Source: Leptospira hartskeerlii (GTDB lineage Bacteria; Spirochaetota; Leptospiria; Leptospirales; Leptospiraceae). From it: DNA of 64,000 nucleotides. Every line of letters begins with the position of its first letter. The first letter of the stretch is position 1. This document shows, piece by piece, positions 1 through 10,640 of this stretch. Below the pieces are notes generated by a model. It did not search any database. It had not been told where the DNA came from and saw only the letters and a list, made by a program, of their open reading frames with translations. Position numbers and translations under genes: made by a program. The DNA lies in the NCBI RefSeq assembly GCF_002811475.1, contig NZ_NPDL01000007.1, positions 186,001 to 250,000 on the forward strand, given 5' to 3'.

Positions 1-471
1 AGAGCGAAACAATCTGAGACACCCGTGCCTGATACGATTTGGCCTACAGGTTTTCCTGCGGATGCGAAACGCAGAATGTTCGATCTTGGTATGAAAATCT
101 ATGGTGCGGCGGGTATTGAAAGAAAAGACAAGGAAGCCAGGGATAAGTTTATGTTACGGAACTTCGAATTCTTCGGAGCTCCTACAGCGGTATTTATCAC
201 AACAGAATTCGAACTCAATTTTTATATCGCTTTGGACATAGGATGTTTTCTGAATACCGTAATGCTTCTTGCTCGAAGTTATGGACTGGGAACGGTTCCC
301 CAAGCTGCGTTGTCCGCATTTCCGGAAGTGGTCCGAAAAGAATTAGGTCTGGCGGAATCCGAGAAAATAGTCTGTGGTTTAAGTTTGGGTTATCCTAAGC
401 CCGACTCCACATTAAATAAATTTCATACTCCAAGAGAAGAAGTGTCCGATTTAGTAAAATTTTACACATAG
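1..471 (+). CDS. nitroreductase family protein, 5' end outside the window
   Basis: The frame is open from the first base, so the gene begins before the window; the GTG at 25 is probably an internal valine and not a start. About 156 C-terminal residues are visible. Features typical of FMN-dependent nitroreductases are the helix reading DIGCFLNTVMLLARSYGLGT, which in the family forms part of the dimer and flavin site, and the closing CGLSLGYPKPDS segment followed by a short tail. Family members reduce nitroaromatics, quinones or enones with NAD(P)H. The substrate cannot be told from this fragment. It ends 116 bases before kdpF on the same strand and does not look like part of that operon. Confidence 0.8.
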   Translation, partial: RAKQSETPVPDTIWPTGFPADAKRRMFDLGMKIYGAAGIERKDKEARDKFMLRNFEFFGAPTAVFITTEFELNFYIALDIGCFLNTVMLLARSYGLGTVPQAALSAFPEVVRKELGLAESEKIVCGLSLGYPKPDSTLNKFHTPREEVSDLVKFYT

Positions 472-522
472 ATCTTAACGCAAAATTAACGCATATATCT
501 CTTCCTCTCATGCAGGTTCGCA

Positions 523-559
523 TTGACGAATTCCAAAAATCAGGTTAGGTTTTTGGAAT
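523..559 (+). promoter_or_regulatory. candidate kdp promoter with inverted repeat
   Basis: The 116-base gap before kdpF holds a perfect inverted repeat with 10-base arms (ATTCCAAAAA at 530-539, TTTTTGGAAT at 550-559) and a 10-base spacer. A possible -35 TTGACG lies at 523-528 with a weak -10 TAGGTT at 546-551 after 17 bases. The repeat overlaps the putative -10, as a regulator site would. KdpE is the obvious candidate because kdpE lies in the same operon, but the binding assignment is inference. Confidence 0.4.
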
Positions 560-587
560 AGACGGAATGTTTCCGCTGGGAGGAATC

Positions 588-671
588 TTGTCTTATACAT
601 TTTTAATCGTTTTAGTTATCGCATTATGCGGTTATCTCTCCTTCTCCATTTTAAAACCGGAAAAATTTTAG
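588..671 (+). CDS. kdpF: KdpF, small subunit of the K+-transporting ATPase
   Basis: A 27-residue frame starting at TTG, preceded at 578-584 by a strong GGGAGGA ribosome site at good spacing. It encodes one hydrophobic helix (SYTFLIVLVIALCGYLSF) followed by the closing LKPEKF, the pattern of KdpF, which is usually under 30 residues and stabilises the KdpABC complex in the membrane. It sits 9 bases before kdpA, the expected place. It is too short for routine ORF calling. The non-ATG start is chosen because no ATG or GTG fits between the ribosome site and the helix. Confidence 0.8.
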   Translation: MSYTFLIVLVIALCGYLSFSILKPEKF

Positions 672-680
672 GAGATCGGA

Positions 681-2363
681 ATGAACGGAAACGACTCGAT
701 CTTCTTTTTTTTGTATTTTGCGGTTTTATTTCTTCTCTCTCCCTTTTTAGGAATTTATATAGCGGACGTTCTCAGGGGAGAAGTTTCCAAACGATTTGCC
801 TTTCTTTCCAAATCCGAATCATTCCTATATAAGATTTCCGGAATAAAGGAAGGTCAAAATTCCAATTGGAAAGTTTACCTACTTGATATTGGGATTTTTA
901 CACTTTTATGTTTAGTCCTGGTTGTATTAGGGCTTCATTTTCAGGACATACGTCCTGGAAATCCGGAAGGTAAGTCCGGGGTTGCTTGGGATCTGGCTTG
1001 GAATACTTCCGTCAGTTTTGTGACGAATACCAATTGGCAGGCGTATTCCGGAGAAGTTTCTCTCTCTTACTTAAGCCAAATGCTACTTTTAGGAGTGCAA
1101 AATTTTGTAAGCGCAGGGGTCGGGATCGCGGTACTTGCGGCTATGGCAAGAGGAATGATCTCTAAGCCGGGCGAATACCCATCCGGGATCGGTAACTTCT
1201 ATATCGATCTAACCAGAAGTATATTATATATTCTTTTACCAATTTCTATCTTAGTCGCTTTGGTTTTGGTTTCCCAAGGTGTGGTAATGGATTTTTCCAA
1301 GTATGTAGACACAATCGGCCTTGGAGGTCATTCAGTTAAAATACCTCTCGGGCCGGCCGCCTCTCAAATTGCGATCAAACAATTGGGAACGAATGGGGGC
1401 GGTTTTTTTGGAGTAAACTCCGCTCATCCCTTTGAGAATCCCACGGTTTTTTCCAGTTGGTTACAATGTATTTTGATCTTACTTCTTCCGGGAGCATTAC
1501 CTTTTGCTTATGGAAGATGGGTGGGTTCCTGGAAAGCAGGTCTTTCTATTTTTTTCGGAATGACCCTTCTTTTTGTCTTAAGTCTTTCCATATCTCTTTG
1601 GTCGGAAGGTGACTTTGTAGGGAACTGGGAAGGTAAGGAGACAAGATTCGGAGTAGCACAAAGCGTTCTTTGGGGAATGGCGACCACAGCAGCGTCTAAC
1701 GGTTCAGTGAATGCGATGCACGATAGCTTTTCTCCTCTTGCAGGAGGATTAGCGGTTTGGAATATTCTTCTGGGCGAAGTTGTATTTGGCGGTGTAGGAG
1801 TCGGACTTATAGGAATGTTATTTTATGTTGTCCTCACGGTATTTATCGCAGGACTAATGGTGGGAAGGACTCCTGAATATTTAGGAAAAAAGATAGAAGC
1901 AAAGGAAGTAAAACTTGCACTTGTTGGAGTTTTGGTACCTGGGCTTTGTATTTTACTATTCACCGCATTCTCACTTCTTTATGAATCTGCTCTTTCCTCT
2001 AGAACAAATTTGGGGCCTCATGGTTTAACTGAAATTTTATACGCATTTGCTTCCGCATCCGGAAATAACGGGTCTGCATTCGGAGGTTTGAATGCGAATA
2101 CTCCGTTTTATAATCTAGCTCTTTCTTTTTGTATGTTGGTGGGAAGATTTGCTGTGATCGTTCCTGCTTTAGGACTGAGCGGAGCTTTATTGGGCAAAAA
2201 GGTAGCTCCAAAGGGAGAAGGTACGTTTTCCACGGAAAGTCCTTTGTTTGTGCTACTTCTTCTTTCCGTGATCTTTTTGGTAGGAGCTCTAACATTCCTG
2301 CCCGTTTTGGTTTTGGGACCAGGAAGTGAGCATATACTTCTGCATTCCGGTTCGAAGTTTTAA
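681..2363 (+). CDS. kdpA: KdpA, potassium-binding channel-like subunit of the Kdp ATPase
   Basis: The 560-residue length matches KdpA of other bacteria. The protein is a chain of hydrophobic helices with the four pore-loop segments that line the K+ selectivity filter, among them [51 protein letters not shown] and [14 protein letters not shown]. KdpA selects and translocates K+ in the inner membrane while KdpB supplies the energy. The ATG follows AGGAG in a GGAGATCGGA context. It lies between kdpF and kdpB (11-base gap) in a single operon. High-affinity uptake under K+ limitation is the known role of the family. Confidence 0.97.
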   Translation: MNGNDSIFFFLYFAVLFLLSPFLGIYIADVLRGEVSKRFAFLSKSESFLYKISGIKEGQNSNWKVYLLDIGIFTLLCLVLVVLGLHFQDIRPGNPEGKSGVAWDLAWNTSVSFVTNTNWQAYSGEVSLSYLSQMLLLGVQNFVSAGVGIAVLAAMARGMISKPGEYPSGIGNFYIDLTRSILYILLPISILVALVLVSQGVVMDFSKYVDTIGLGGHSVKIPLGPAASQIAIKQLGTNGGGFFGVNSAHPFENPTVFSSWLQCILILLLPGALPFAYGRWVGSWKAGLSIFFGMTLLFVLSLSISLWSEGDFVGNWEGKETRFGVAQSVLWGMATTAASNGSVNAMHDSFSPLAGGLAVWNILLGEVVFGGVGVGLIGMLFYVVLTVFIAGLMVGRTPEYLGKKIEAKEVKLALVGVLVPGLCILLFTAFSLLYESALSSRTNLGPHGLTEILYAFASASGNNGSAFGGLNANTPFYNLALSFCMLVGRFAVIVPALGLSGALLGKKVAPKGEGTFSTESPLFVLLLLSVIFLVGALTFLPVLVLGPGSEHILLHSGSKF

Positions 2364-2374
2364 GGTTTAGAATT

Positions 2375-4465
2375 ATGAAAAACAAAAATACTTCTTTTTT
2401 TCAAGATCCAAAGTCCTTGCTAAAGGCGATCTTGGATTCTTTCGTAAAATTAGATCCAAGGGTTCAATGGAAAAACCCTGTCATGTTCATAGTTTATATA
2501 GGAGCAATATTAAGTTCTTATGATGTGATCTTTCATCCCGTTAATCTAAGTTTCGGTCTACAGATCTCTATCTGGTTATGGGCAACGGTGCTATTTGCGA
2601 ATTTTGCGGAAGCGTTGGCTGAGGGTAGGGGAAAAGCAAAAGCAGAGTCCTTGAAAAAGAATAGAAAAGAATCCAAGGCAAACAAATTAAGCGGTAGTTC
2701 CGTTATTATAGTTCCTTCTTCCGAACTCCGCACAGGAGACAAGGTAGTTTGCCAAGCAGGAGATCAAATCCCGGGTGACGGTGAGGTGATAGAAGGTATC
2801 GCTTCAGTGGATGAGTCCGCGATTACGGGAGAGTCTGCCCCTGTAATCCGAGAGTCAGGAGGGGATAGATCCGCTGTTACCGGAGGCACCAAAGTTTTAA
2901 GTGATAAAATTATAGTGCAGATCACAACCGATCCTGGAAAGACTTTTATAGATAAGATGATCTCTCTTGTAGAAGGAGCTTCCAGGCAGAAGACACCGAA
3001 TGAGATTGCACTCTCCATTCTTCTCTCCGCTTTGTCTTTGGTGTTCTTGGTAGCGATCACATCTCTTGTGCCTGCTGTATTCTATAGTCAAAAAGAAGGC
3101 GGAGGAAATTTAGGACTCTCAGGTTCTTTTCCCGCGTTAGTTGGTCTTTTGGTATGTTTGATCCCAACTACGATAGGTGGATTATTGTCTGCGATCGGGA
3201 TCAGCGGCATGGATAGGCTCATGAGAAGGAACGTAATCGCCAAATCAGGAAGAGCCATCGAAGCAGCGGGAGATATAGACGTTCTACTCTTAGATAAAAC
3301 AGGAACGATCACTTTGGGAAATAGAATGGCGACCAGATTTGTTCCTGCCCCTGGAATTTCTGAAAAGAACTTAGCGGATGCAGCACAGCTTGCATCTCTT
3401 TCCGACGAAACACCCGAAGGAAGATCCATTGTAGTATTAGCGAAAGAAAAATTCGATTTAAGAGGAAGGAATCTATCCGAGTTAGGAGGACAATTTGTTC
3501 CTTTCACCGCTAAAAGCAAAATGAGTGGTGTGGATTTCGATCCTGACTTGGGAGGAAAAGTCAGGCCTCCAATCCGAAAGGGTGCTTCCGAATCCGTTCG
3601 AAATTATATTACGGGCTTAGGGGGAGAATACCCAAAAGAAATTTCAGATATAGTAGATGAGATCGCAAGAGAAGGTGGAACCCCTTTAGTTGTCTCAGAA
3701 GGTAGAGAAATTTTAGGAGTCATTCATTTAAAAGACATCGTAAAAGGTGGGATCAAAGAAAGATTTGCAAGGCTCAGACAAATGGGGATCAGAACTGTGA
3801 TGATCACAGGTGATAATCCTTTAACTGCTGCAGCAATCGCGGCAGAAGCAGGAGTGGATGATTTTATCGCAGAAGCAACTCCTGAAACAAAACTGAAACG
3901 TATCCGTGAGGAACAATCCGGTGGAAAACTCGTGGCGATGATCGGCGACGGTACAAACGATGCGCCGGCTTTAGCGCAAGCAGATGTGGGAGTCGCAATG
4001 AATACCGGGACCCAAACAGCGAGAGAAGCCGGGAATATGATCGATTTGGATAGTAATCCTACCAAGCTTATCGAGATTGTAGAGATCGGAAAACAACTTC
4101 TGATGACAAGGGGATCTTTGACTACCTTCAGCATAGCAAACGATGTATCTAAATATTTTGTGATCCTACCTGCAATGTTTGCGGGGTTATTTCCTATAGG
4201 CGGAATAGGTGCTTTATCTATTTTGAATATTCTTGGTTTTGCAAGTCCCGAATCAGCGGTTTTAAGTGCAGTGATCTTTAATGCTCTTATCCTTGTGTTT
4301 TTAGTTCCACTTGCGCTAAAAGGTGTGAGTTACAGACCTGCAGGTGCGGATTCTGTCTTAGCGCGAAATGTATTTATTTACGGATTTGGAGGACTTATCC
4401 TTCCGTTTTTCGGGATCAAAGGAATAGATCTGATCTTAAGTTTTACCAAGGGGGTATTCGCATGA
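2375..4465 (+). CDS. kdpB: KdpB, ATP-hydrolysing subunit of the Kdp ATPase
   Basis: A 696-residue P-type ATPase. The phosphorylation motif [10 protein letters not shown] places the phosphorylated aspartate at residue 307, the same number as in the E. coli protein. Also present are the actuator motif ITGES, the TGDN motif, and the hinge [20 protein letters not shown]. Hydrophobic helices flank these cytoplasmic domains. KdpB couples ATP hydrolysis to K+ movement through KdpA. All catalytic residues that can be checked are intact. Its last four bases overlap kdpC (ATGA), consistent with translational coupling. Confidence 0.97.
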   Translation: MKNKNTSFFQDPKSLLKAILDSFVKLDPRVQWKNPVMFIVYIGAILSSYDVIFHPVNLSFGLQISIWLWATVLFANFAEALAEGRGKAKAESLKKNRKESKANKLSGSSVIIVPSSELRTGDKVVCQAGDQIPGDGEVIEGIASVDESAITGESAPVIRESGGDRSAVTGGTKVLSDKIIVQITTDPGKTFIDKMISLVEGASRQKTPNEIALSILLSALSLVFLVAITSLVPAVFYSQKEGGGNLGLSGSFPALVGLLVCLIPTTIGGLLSAIGISGMDRLMRRNVIAKSGRAIEAAGDIDVLLLDKTGTITLGNRMATRFVPAPGISEKNLADAAQLASLSDETPEGRSIVVLAKEKFDLRGRNLSELGGQFVPFTAKSKMSGVDFDPDLGGKVRPPIRKGASESVRNYITGLGGEYPKEISDIVDEIAREGGTPLVVSEGREILGVIHLKDIVKGGIKERFARLRQMGIRTVMITGDNPLTAAAIAAEAGVDDFIAEATPETKLKRIREEQSGGKLVAMIGDGTNDAPALAQADVGVAMNTGTQTAREAGNMIDLDSNPTKLIEIVEIGKQLLMTRGSLTTFSIANDVSKYFVILPAMFAGLFPIGGIGALSILNILGFASPESAVLSAVIFNALILVFLVPLALKGVSYRPAGADSVLARNVFIYGFGGLILPFFGIKGIDLILSFTKGVFA

Positions 4466-5013
4466 TACGAGCAGTTTTACAATTAGGATTTTGGACTTTT
4501 GTATGCGGGGTCTGCTATCCTGCAATCGTATACGGGTTTGCTAAATTTGCTTTTCCAAGAGAGAGTTCAGGTTCCTTGATTGAGGTAGATGGAAAGTTAA
4601 TCGGTTCCGCGTTACTTGCTCAGTCTTTCGATCATCCGGAGTATTTTCATTCCAGACCTTCTGCAATCGGGTATGATCCCTCTTCTTCCGGAGCTTCTAA
4701 CCTTGGACCAACGAATGCCCAACTTTCTAAAAAGGTAGAAGAGAGAAAACAGTATTGGATTGCGAGAGGAGGAGCTGAGCCAGTGCCTTCGGAACTTTTG
4801 TTTTCTTCCGGAAGCGGCTTGGATCCTCATTTAAGTCCTGAGGCTGTGAAATATCAAGTTCCATTGATCGCGAAAACAAAGAGAATTTCAGAAGAAAAGC
4901 TAACTCGATTGGTCGAAGAGACTATAGAATCTCCTGAATGGGGATTATTCGGTTCTTCCAAGATCAATATTCTGAAATTAAACCTGAAATTGAGATCCGT
5001 TTACTTAGAATAG
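4462..5013 (+). CDS. kdpC: KdpC, accessory subunit of the Kdp ATPase
   Basis: 183 residues, the usual KdpC size. It has one N-terminal membrane helix ([20 protein letters not shown]) and a periplasmic domain with the family segments [20 protein letters not shown] and [13 protein letters not shown] residues, then [19 protein letters not shown]. The LDPHLSP motif is diagnostic of the family. KdpC is thought to raise nucleotide affinity or assist K+ delivery in the complex. The start overlaps the kdpB stop by four bases. Confidence 0.95.
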   Translation: MIRAVLQLGFWTFVCGVCYPAIVYGFAKFAFPRESSGSLIEVDGKLIGSALLAQSFDHPEYFHSRPSAIGYDPSSSGASNLGPTNAQLSKKVEERKQYWIARGGAEPVPSELLFSSGSGLDPHLSPEAVKYQVPLIAKTKRISEEKLTRLVEETIESPEWGLFGSSKINILKLNLKLRSVYLE

Positions 5014-5043
5014 AATATTCTGAAAAACTAAAGTAGTTATAGA

Positions 5044-7719
5044 GTGAGACCTGCAGAAGAAAATAGACCTGATCCGGACGAGTTACTCTCTCGGATCGGA
5101 GGAGAAGAGGCTAAAACCAGAGGAAAGTTGAAAATTTTCTTCGGCATGGCCGCAGGAGTAGGTAAAACTTTCGAGATGCTCCGAGACGCTCAAAAAGCGA
5201 GATCGGAAGGAATAGATGTTTGGATCGGTTATTTAGAGACTCATAATAGAAAAGAAACGGAAGCACAAGCAGAAGGTCTTTCCGTCATTCCGAGAAAAAG
5301 ATCCAGATACAAGTCGGTGGATCTGGAAGAGATGGATTTGGATGCTATTTTGGAAAAAAAACCGGATCTGGTGTTGGTGGATGAGCTAGCTCATACGAAT
5401 GTTCCCGGTTCCAGGCATCCTAAAAGATACCAAGACGTTTTGGAAATTTTGGACCAAGGGATAAATGTTTATTCAACTTTGAATGTGCAACATTTAGAAA
5501 GTAGAGCGGGTATCGTGGAGGAAATTTCGGGTGCTCCTGTCTCAGAAAGGGTTCCGGACTCTATTTTAGAAATAGCTGATGAAGTGGAATTGATCGATCT
5601 AGTTCCGGACGATCTGATCAAACGTTTGAAAGAAGGTAAGGTATATCCTTCGGATAAAGTACCTCAAGCTCTCCATTCTTTTTTTAAGGTCCCGAATTTG
5701 ACAGCTCTTAGGGAGCTTTCTTTAAATTTTACTTCAAAACTGGTGGACCGAGAGCTTTCTAGATTAGAGCCGACCAAGGATTCTAAACTTTCTGATAAAA
5801 TTCTGGTGGCGGTATCATCTTCTCCCCAAGCCGCCAATTTGATACGTTATGCGAAACGTATTGCATTCGGGTTAAAATGCCCTTGGGTCGCAGTGCATGT
5901 TGACGATGGAAATTCGTTGTCTTTAGACCAGAAAGCGCTATTACGAGAAAACTTAGGTCTTGCTAGAGAGTTAGGGGCTGAGATCCTGAACTTTTCGGAT
6001 AGGGATCCGGTTTTAGGTATTATAAGAGCGATCAATCGTACTAAGGCAACTCATGTTGTCATTGGAAGAAGTGGTAGAAGTAAAATTTCCAGGATTTTGA
6101 GAGGAGGTTCCTTTGTAGATAAATTGAGTGAACAAACTGGGGATTTTCAGATACTTCTCGCCCCGACGGAAATTCTGAAAGAAAGTCCTAAGATCCACTT
6201 CGGTTTTTTTACTAAAGGGACCAGATCCAAACCCATTCAGTATTTTCTTTCCTTTTTGGCGTTACTCGGCATCACTTCCTTTAATCTTTTATTCAATATT
6301 TTTGCCGGTTATTGGTCTATAGGACTAGTATATCTGTTTTTTATAATGTTTGTGGCTCTGTTTGCGGGTAGGGGACCCGTTTTAGTCACGGCTTCCTTAA
6401 GCGCTATCTTTTGGAACTTTCTATTCATTCCTCCTAAATTTACATTCTATATTGAAAAAGTAGAAGACTGGATGATGTTCGGTACCTACTTCGTGTTGGC
6501 CTTGGTTTTAGGAGCGCTCACTACGAGATTAAGAGATAGAGAAGAAGCATTACAAACCGGAGAAGAAGCACTTTCCGGTCTATATAGACTTTCAGTTACA
6601 TTATCTAAAACTCATAGTTTGGATGAAATTGCTTCCGTAGCGGTAGAAACGATTGGAGATACATTTCAATCTTCCGTCTTAATCTTACTTGCGGATCAAG
6701 ACTCTTTGCTTTCTCGCACTCCCCATCCTAAAAGTGGTTTCAAACCGGATATGAAAGAATCTGCCCTCGCAGCTTGGACATTCCAAAATAGAAAACCTTC
6801 CGGAAAAGATACGGATACCGTTCCGATGTCTAAAGGGTTATATCTTCCGTTACTTACTCCAGGTGGATGTTTTGGAGTGGTCGGATTGGATCGAGAGCAT
6901 AAGGAAAGTTTGGAATTGGAGGAAGAGACACTTCTATTTTCTATGCTGAACCAAATTGCTTTGGCATTAGAGCGGATACAATTACTTGGAATTCGTGCAA
7001 ACGCTAAGATGGTAGAAGAATCTGAAAAATTTTATTCCGCATTGTTCAATTCAGTTAGCCATGATTTTAGGACCCCTCTGACCGTGATCAGAGCTTCTTT
7101 GGATCTATTGGAAGCAGGAAATGGAAAAAACGAAAAAGAGAAATCCGACTTATTCTCAGAGATCCGAATTGCTTATAAAAAGTTAGATCGATTGGTTGGA
7201 GATCTTTTGGATATGTCTAGACTGGAATCCGGAAGATTGAAGTTGGACCTCCAATGGGAAGATCCTGTAGACTTGGTAACTGAAACGATACGGATCGCAG
7301 AATATGAGAAAGGAGAACATACTTTGTTAGTCCAATCTGATGAAAGTATGCCTCTTGTTCGAATGGACAGAAGATTGATGATCCAAGTATTGATCCATCT
7401 TTTGCAAAATGCATTTTTACATACGGAAAAGAATAGTACTGTTCTCGTGAGAGCAAGTGTGCCTAAGGACCATCTTCTATTAACGGTAGAGGATAATGGA
7501 CCTGGAATTCCTTTGGGGCAAGAAGACAAAATTTTTGAAAAATTCACCAAAGTTTCCTCCTCTATGCAAGGAACAGGTCTCGGACTTTCTATCTGCAAGG
7601 GACTTGTAGAAGCTCAAGGTGGAAAGATCTGGGCGGAAAATAGACAAGAAGGAGGAGCGAGGTTTCTTATTCGGCTTCCTGTCCTCACATTCCCTCCTCT
7701 GGAGGATCCGATTGTCTAG
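5044..7719 (+). CDS. kdpD: KdpD, K+/turgor sensor histidine kinase
   Basis: 891 residues starting with GTG. Order of domains: an N-terminal KdpD domain (about 15-225) with Walker A GMAAGVGKT and the DELAHTN Walker B-like motif; a universal-stress-protein-like domain (about 245-370); four membrane helices of the DUF4118 type (about 390-495); a GAF-like region (about 515-650); then HisKA with the phospho-acceptor in SVSHDFRTPLT and a HATPase_c domain with DNGPGIP and GTGLGLSICKGL. This is the full-length layout, unlike truncated KdpD of some bacteria. The ribosome site is weak. It phosphorylates KdpE, encoded directly downstream with overlapping ends. Confidence 0.96.
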   Translation: MRPAEENRPDPDELLSRIGGEEAKTRGKLKIFFGMAAGVGKTFEMLRDAQKARSEGIDVWIGYLETHNRKETEAQAEGLSVIPRKRSRYKSVDLEEMDLDAILEKKPDLVLVDELAHTNVPGSRHPKRYQDVLEILDQGINVYSTLNVQHLESRAGIVEEISGAPVSERVPDSILEIADEVELIDLVPDDLIKRLKEGKVYPSDKVPQALHSFFKVPNLTALRELSLNFTSKLVDRELSRLEPTKDSKLSDKILVAVSSSPQAANLIRYAKRIAFGLKCPWVAVHVDDGNSLSLDQKALLRENLGLARELGAEILNFSDRDPVLGIIRAINRTKATHVVIGRSGRSKISRILRGGSFVDKLSEQTGDFQILLAPTEILKESPKIHFGFFTKGTRSKPIQYFLSFLALLGITSFNLLFNIFAGYWSIGLVYLFFIMFVALFAGRGPVLVTASLSAIFWNFLFIPPKFTFYIEKVEDWMMFGTYFVLALVLGALTTRLRDREEALQTGEEALSGLYRLSVTLSKTHSLDEIASVAVETIGDTFQSSVLILLADQDSLLSRTPHPKSGFKPDMKESALAAWTFQNRKPSGKDTDTVPMSKGLYLPLLTPGGCFGVVGLDREHKESLELEEETLLFSMLNQIALALERIQLLGIRANAKMVEESEKFYSALFNSVSHDFRTPLTVIRASLDLLEAGNGKNEKEKSDLFSEIRIAYKKLDRLVGDLLDMSRLESGRLKLDLQWEDPVDLVTETIRIAEYEKGEHTLLVQSDESMPLVRMDRRLMIQVLIHLLQNAFLHTEKNSTVLVRASVPKDHLLLTVEDNGPGIPLGQEDKIFEKFTKVSSSMQGTGLGLSICKGLVEAQGGKIWAENRQEGGARFLIRLPVLTFPPLEDPIV

Positions 7720-8401
7720 TCCAATCATTATGATCGTAGACGATGAGATCCAAATTCGCCGATTGGTCCGAGTGGCTCTTGAAAAAGAAGGATACAAAGT
7801 AGAAGAGGCAATCTCAGTAGACGAAGCATTATCAAAAGTTTATATGGTCCGTCCTGATAGTATCATCTTGGATCTGGGTTTACCGGAAAAAGGCGGGGAA
7901 GAATTCCTTAAAAAGATCCGAGAGTCCGGTTCTAAAATTCCAGTATTAGTTTTAAGTGTTAGAGATTCCGAGAAAGATAAGATCTTTTTGCTGGATAGCG
8001 GGGCGGACGATTATCTTACCAAACCTTTCGGCATTGGAGAATTACTCGCAAGAATTAGAGTGTTATTAAGACATTCTTCTCCTGAAAAAACGGATGTAAA
8101 AGTTAGGATCGGGCTTTTGGAATTGGATTTTGGTACGAGAAAAGTCCTGAAAGAAGGAAAGGAAGTCCGACTGACACCTACCGAGTACTCTTTTCTAAAA
8201 TTGTTGGCGACTTATCCTGGAAAGATAGTGACCCAAACTCAGATCTTAAAAGAACTCTGGGGTCCGAATCAAATGGCGGAATCCGGTTATCTAAGAGTTT
8301 ACGTGAATCAGATCCGAAAAAAGATAGAAAGAGATCCGAGTAATCCCGAGATTTTAATTACGGAACCGGGAGTAGGTTACTTTCTAAAAACAGATTTATA
8401 A
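7712..8401 (+). CDS. kdpE: KdpE, response regulator of the kdp operon
   Basis: 229 residues: an N-terminal receiver domain (IVDDE acidic pocket, LDLGLP phospho-acceptor aspartate, LTKPF lysine) and a C-terminal OmpR/PhoB winged helix (LTPTEYSFLKLLA to VGYFL). The start is TTG at 7712, five bases after GGAGGA at 7701-7706 and overlapping the kdpD stop by eight bases; the ATG at 7730 is 23 bases from that ribosome site and less likely. It probably activates kdpFABC when phosphorylated by KdpD. It converges with the antiporter gene two bases downstream. Confidence 0.93.
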   Translation: MSSPIIMIVDDEIQIRRLVRVALEKEGYKVEEAISVDEALSKVYMVRPDSIILDLGLPEKGGEEFLKKIRESGSKIPVLVLSVRDSEKDKIFLLDSGADDYLTKPFGIGELLARIRVLLRHSSPEKTDVKVRIGLLELDFGTRKVLKEGKEVRLTPTEYSFLKLLATYPGKIVTQTQILKELWGPNQMAESGYLRVYVNQIRKKIERDPSNPEILITEPGVGYFLKTDL

Positions 8402-8403
8402 TA

Positions 8404-10563
8404 TTATTCTTTATAGCGAACCAAAAACAAACCCGAACCGTCTGACAGTTCCCAATTCCTAAATTCGGTTTCTTCTTCCCAGGTTTCCAGATCGCAAATC
8501 ACTAAATCTGCTTCCGATAATACTTGAGGATTTTCTCCTTTTAGGATTGTGATCTTTTCTTTTTTGAGAAGGTTTCTTTCTTTTTGAGAAAATTGAGGAA
8601 CACGACCTTTCGGGTCCCAGATGGAAAGTTTAGCTCCTATCTTCTTAGCCATTGCTAAAGAAAATCCTAATAGTTTTACATCTTTGTCTGAGTAGATAGC
8701 TAAGATAAAACGATCTAAATCCTTTAATTTTTCCGCAACCAATATCCCTGCGTTTGTTTCGGACTCGGAAAGAAGTGTTCTGATCTTTCCTCCTAAGACG
8801 TCATCGCTGAATAGGGATTTGGCTCCACCTGTTAGGAATATATTATAATTTCCTGATTGGATTGTTCTTAGTATATCTCTTGTGACGTTGTCGGAAGGTT
8901 TATATAAAGTTTTTAATTTGATCCCAAGTTCTTTAGAAAGTTTGAATAAAGGTTCGAAACTTTTTTTCTCGTATTTTTGAGCAGTTTTGCCGGAAATCCA
9001 GGAATCCGGAGTCAGGTGAAGCGCTGTTACTTCTTTTGTTTTGTTCCCATTCTGGAATAATCCGGAAGCAAGTCTTAATAGGTCCACACCTCTGGAATGT
9101 AATGCGAATGCGAGTAGTATACCTTCTTCTTTTTTGTCTTTGACTACCGAGAAAATTCTTTCTATCAAATTCAAACTTGGTCCGGTCATGTAAGTTGTGA
9201 CCAATGCCATGAGCACCATCATAGAGAAGATCTGAGAAGATAATACTCCGATATCGTAACCTATATTGAGTACGATCAATTCCATAAGTCCCCTGGTGTT
9301 CATGAGTGCACCCAAGGATAAGGAATCTTTCCAGTTATTTCCGGAGGCTCTTGCAGCGATGGCACTTCCTGCGAATTTTCCTACGATGGCGACCGTAAGC
9401 ACCATTGCGAAATCCCACCACAAGTTGCCTTGGTTCAACAGGCCGATCTGCGTCCTAATTCCGGTTAACGCGAAGAATAATGGAAGAAAGATCGCAGTAC
9501 TCAGGTCTTCTACCTTCTCCGCCAAGAGTGTCCTAAGTTTAGGTTTGTCAGGCATAACAACGCCTGCTAAGAACGCTCCAAACAATGCATGGATCCCTAT
9601 GGATTCGGTAATCCAAGCGGATGCGATCGGGAAAAGTAAAAATAGCGCTACCGCCATTTTGGTAAATGCTTCTCTGTTTGTGAAGATCCCTCCCGCTCTG
9701 TGCATTGCAGGTTGAACGATCTTCCACATTATGAAAACGTAAATAATTGCAAGGATTATGGTGAATAGTGCGGCTAAAATCCCTCCGGCTTGGACAAGAG
9801 CGATCACCACTGCAAGTAAACACCACGCAGTTAAATCGTCCGAGGCAGCGCAGGTGAGCGCGAGTCCTCCTAGTTTCGTTTTGGTTAGTCCTCTTTCCTG
9901 AACGATTCGAGCAAGTACTGGAAAAGCGGTGATACTCATTCCTATCCCCATAAATAAGGAGAAGGATAAAAATGTTACGTCAGGAGGAGCTAATGTTTTG
10001 TAAATGGAAAGTGCTAAGATCGCTCCGAGTAAGAAAGGAAGAAGAATGCTCGCATGAGAGATAAGTATCGCAGAATCTGCTTGGTTTCTAAGTATCTTTA
10101 GGTCCAACTCCATTCCTACTACGAACATGAAGAATACTAAACCGATTTGGCTTAATAGTTGAAGCGAACTTAAGGAGACTTTGGGGAATAAGAATTGATA
10201 CTGCTCCGGAAATAATAACCCGAACAACGATGGGCCTAATAATATACCCGCAAGGATCTCTCCGACTACGAATGGTTGCCTTACAATTACTGCAAGTTTA
10301 CCCATTACTCGAGTGGCTGCTATCACGACTCCGATTTGTAATAGTAGAAGTGGAAGAGGCTCATGAAAACCCTTCCAAAGTTTTGCACCCGCTTTTTTCC
10401 AAATATCGATCGGATCTTCTGTAGATTCGACCGAAGTGGGAGAGGTTGCCTCGATGATAGCAACTTTACCTATTTCTAATGACTTGCCTTGTTTCGTTAT
10501 GAAGAGAAAGGCTCCGAAAGAAAATACTAATAGGGTTATGTAGAAAATTGCGTTTCGTTTCAT
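8404..10563 (-). CDS. CPA2-type cation:proton antiporter
   Basis: 719 residues. After an N-terminal signal-like helix and a short extracytoplasmic stretch comes a 12-13 helix Na+/H+ exchanger domain (about 60-470). It includes GEILAGILLGPSLFG, the AASDDLTAWCLLA pair of acidic residues expected for ion exchange, and the ALMNTRGLMELIVLNIG segment typical of KefB/NhaS3-like CPA2 proteins. A soluble C-terminal region (about 480-719) resembles tandem universal-stress-type domains and may regulate activity. It exchanges K+ or Na+ for protons across the inner membrane. The gene converges on kdpE with a two-base gap, suggesting a local cluster for monovalent cation balance. The ion is not determined by sequence. 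Confidence 0.9.
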   Translation of the reverse strand: MKRNAIFYITLLVFSFGAFLFITKQGKSLEIGKVAIIEATSPTSVESTEDPIDIWKKAGAKLWKGFHEPLPLLLLQIGVVIAATRVMGKLAVIVRQPFVVGEILAGILLGPSLFGLLFPEQYQFLFPKVSLSSLQLLSQIGLVFFMFVVGMELDLKILRNQADSAILISHASILLPFLLGAILALSIYKTLAPPDVTFLSFSLFMGIGMSITAFPVLARIVQERGLTKTKLGGLALTCAASDDLTAWCLLAVVIALVQAGGILAALFTIILAIIYVFIMWKIVQPAMHRAGGIFTNREAFTKMAVALFLLFPIASAWITESIGIHALFGAFLAGVVMPDKPKLRTLLAEKVEDLSTAIFLPLFFALTGIRTQIGLLNQGNLWWDFAMVLTVAIVGKFAGSAIAARASGNNWKDSLSLGALMNTRGLMELIVLNIGYDIGVLSSQIFSMMVLMALVTTYMTGPSLNLIERIFSVVKDKKEEGILLAFALHSRGVDLLRLASGLFQNGNKTKEVTALHLTPDSWISGKTAQKYEKKSFEPLFKLSKELGIKLKTLYKPSDNVTRDILRTIQSGNYNIFLTGGAKSLFSDDVLGGKIRTLLSESETNAGILVAEKLKDLDRFILAIYSDKDVKLLGFSLAMAKKIGAKLSIWDPKGRVPQFSQKERNLLKKEKITILKGENPQVLSEADLVICDLETWEEETEFRNWELSDGSGLFLVRYKE

Positions 10564-10640
10564 CCTTAGAATCGGAAACCCTCGGAATGTTGGAGTTCCT
10601 CCATACTATAAAAATGGAAAGAATGAGAAAAGAATAATAC

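Noticed and set aside
1999..2385. 128-residue minus-strand frame in kdpA, and similar long antisense frames in kdpB (3088-3519, 3724-4134)
   Set aside because: Shadows of the conserved Kdp coding sequence; no ribosome sites or domains.
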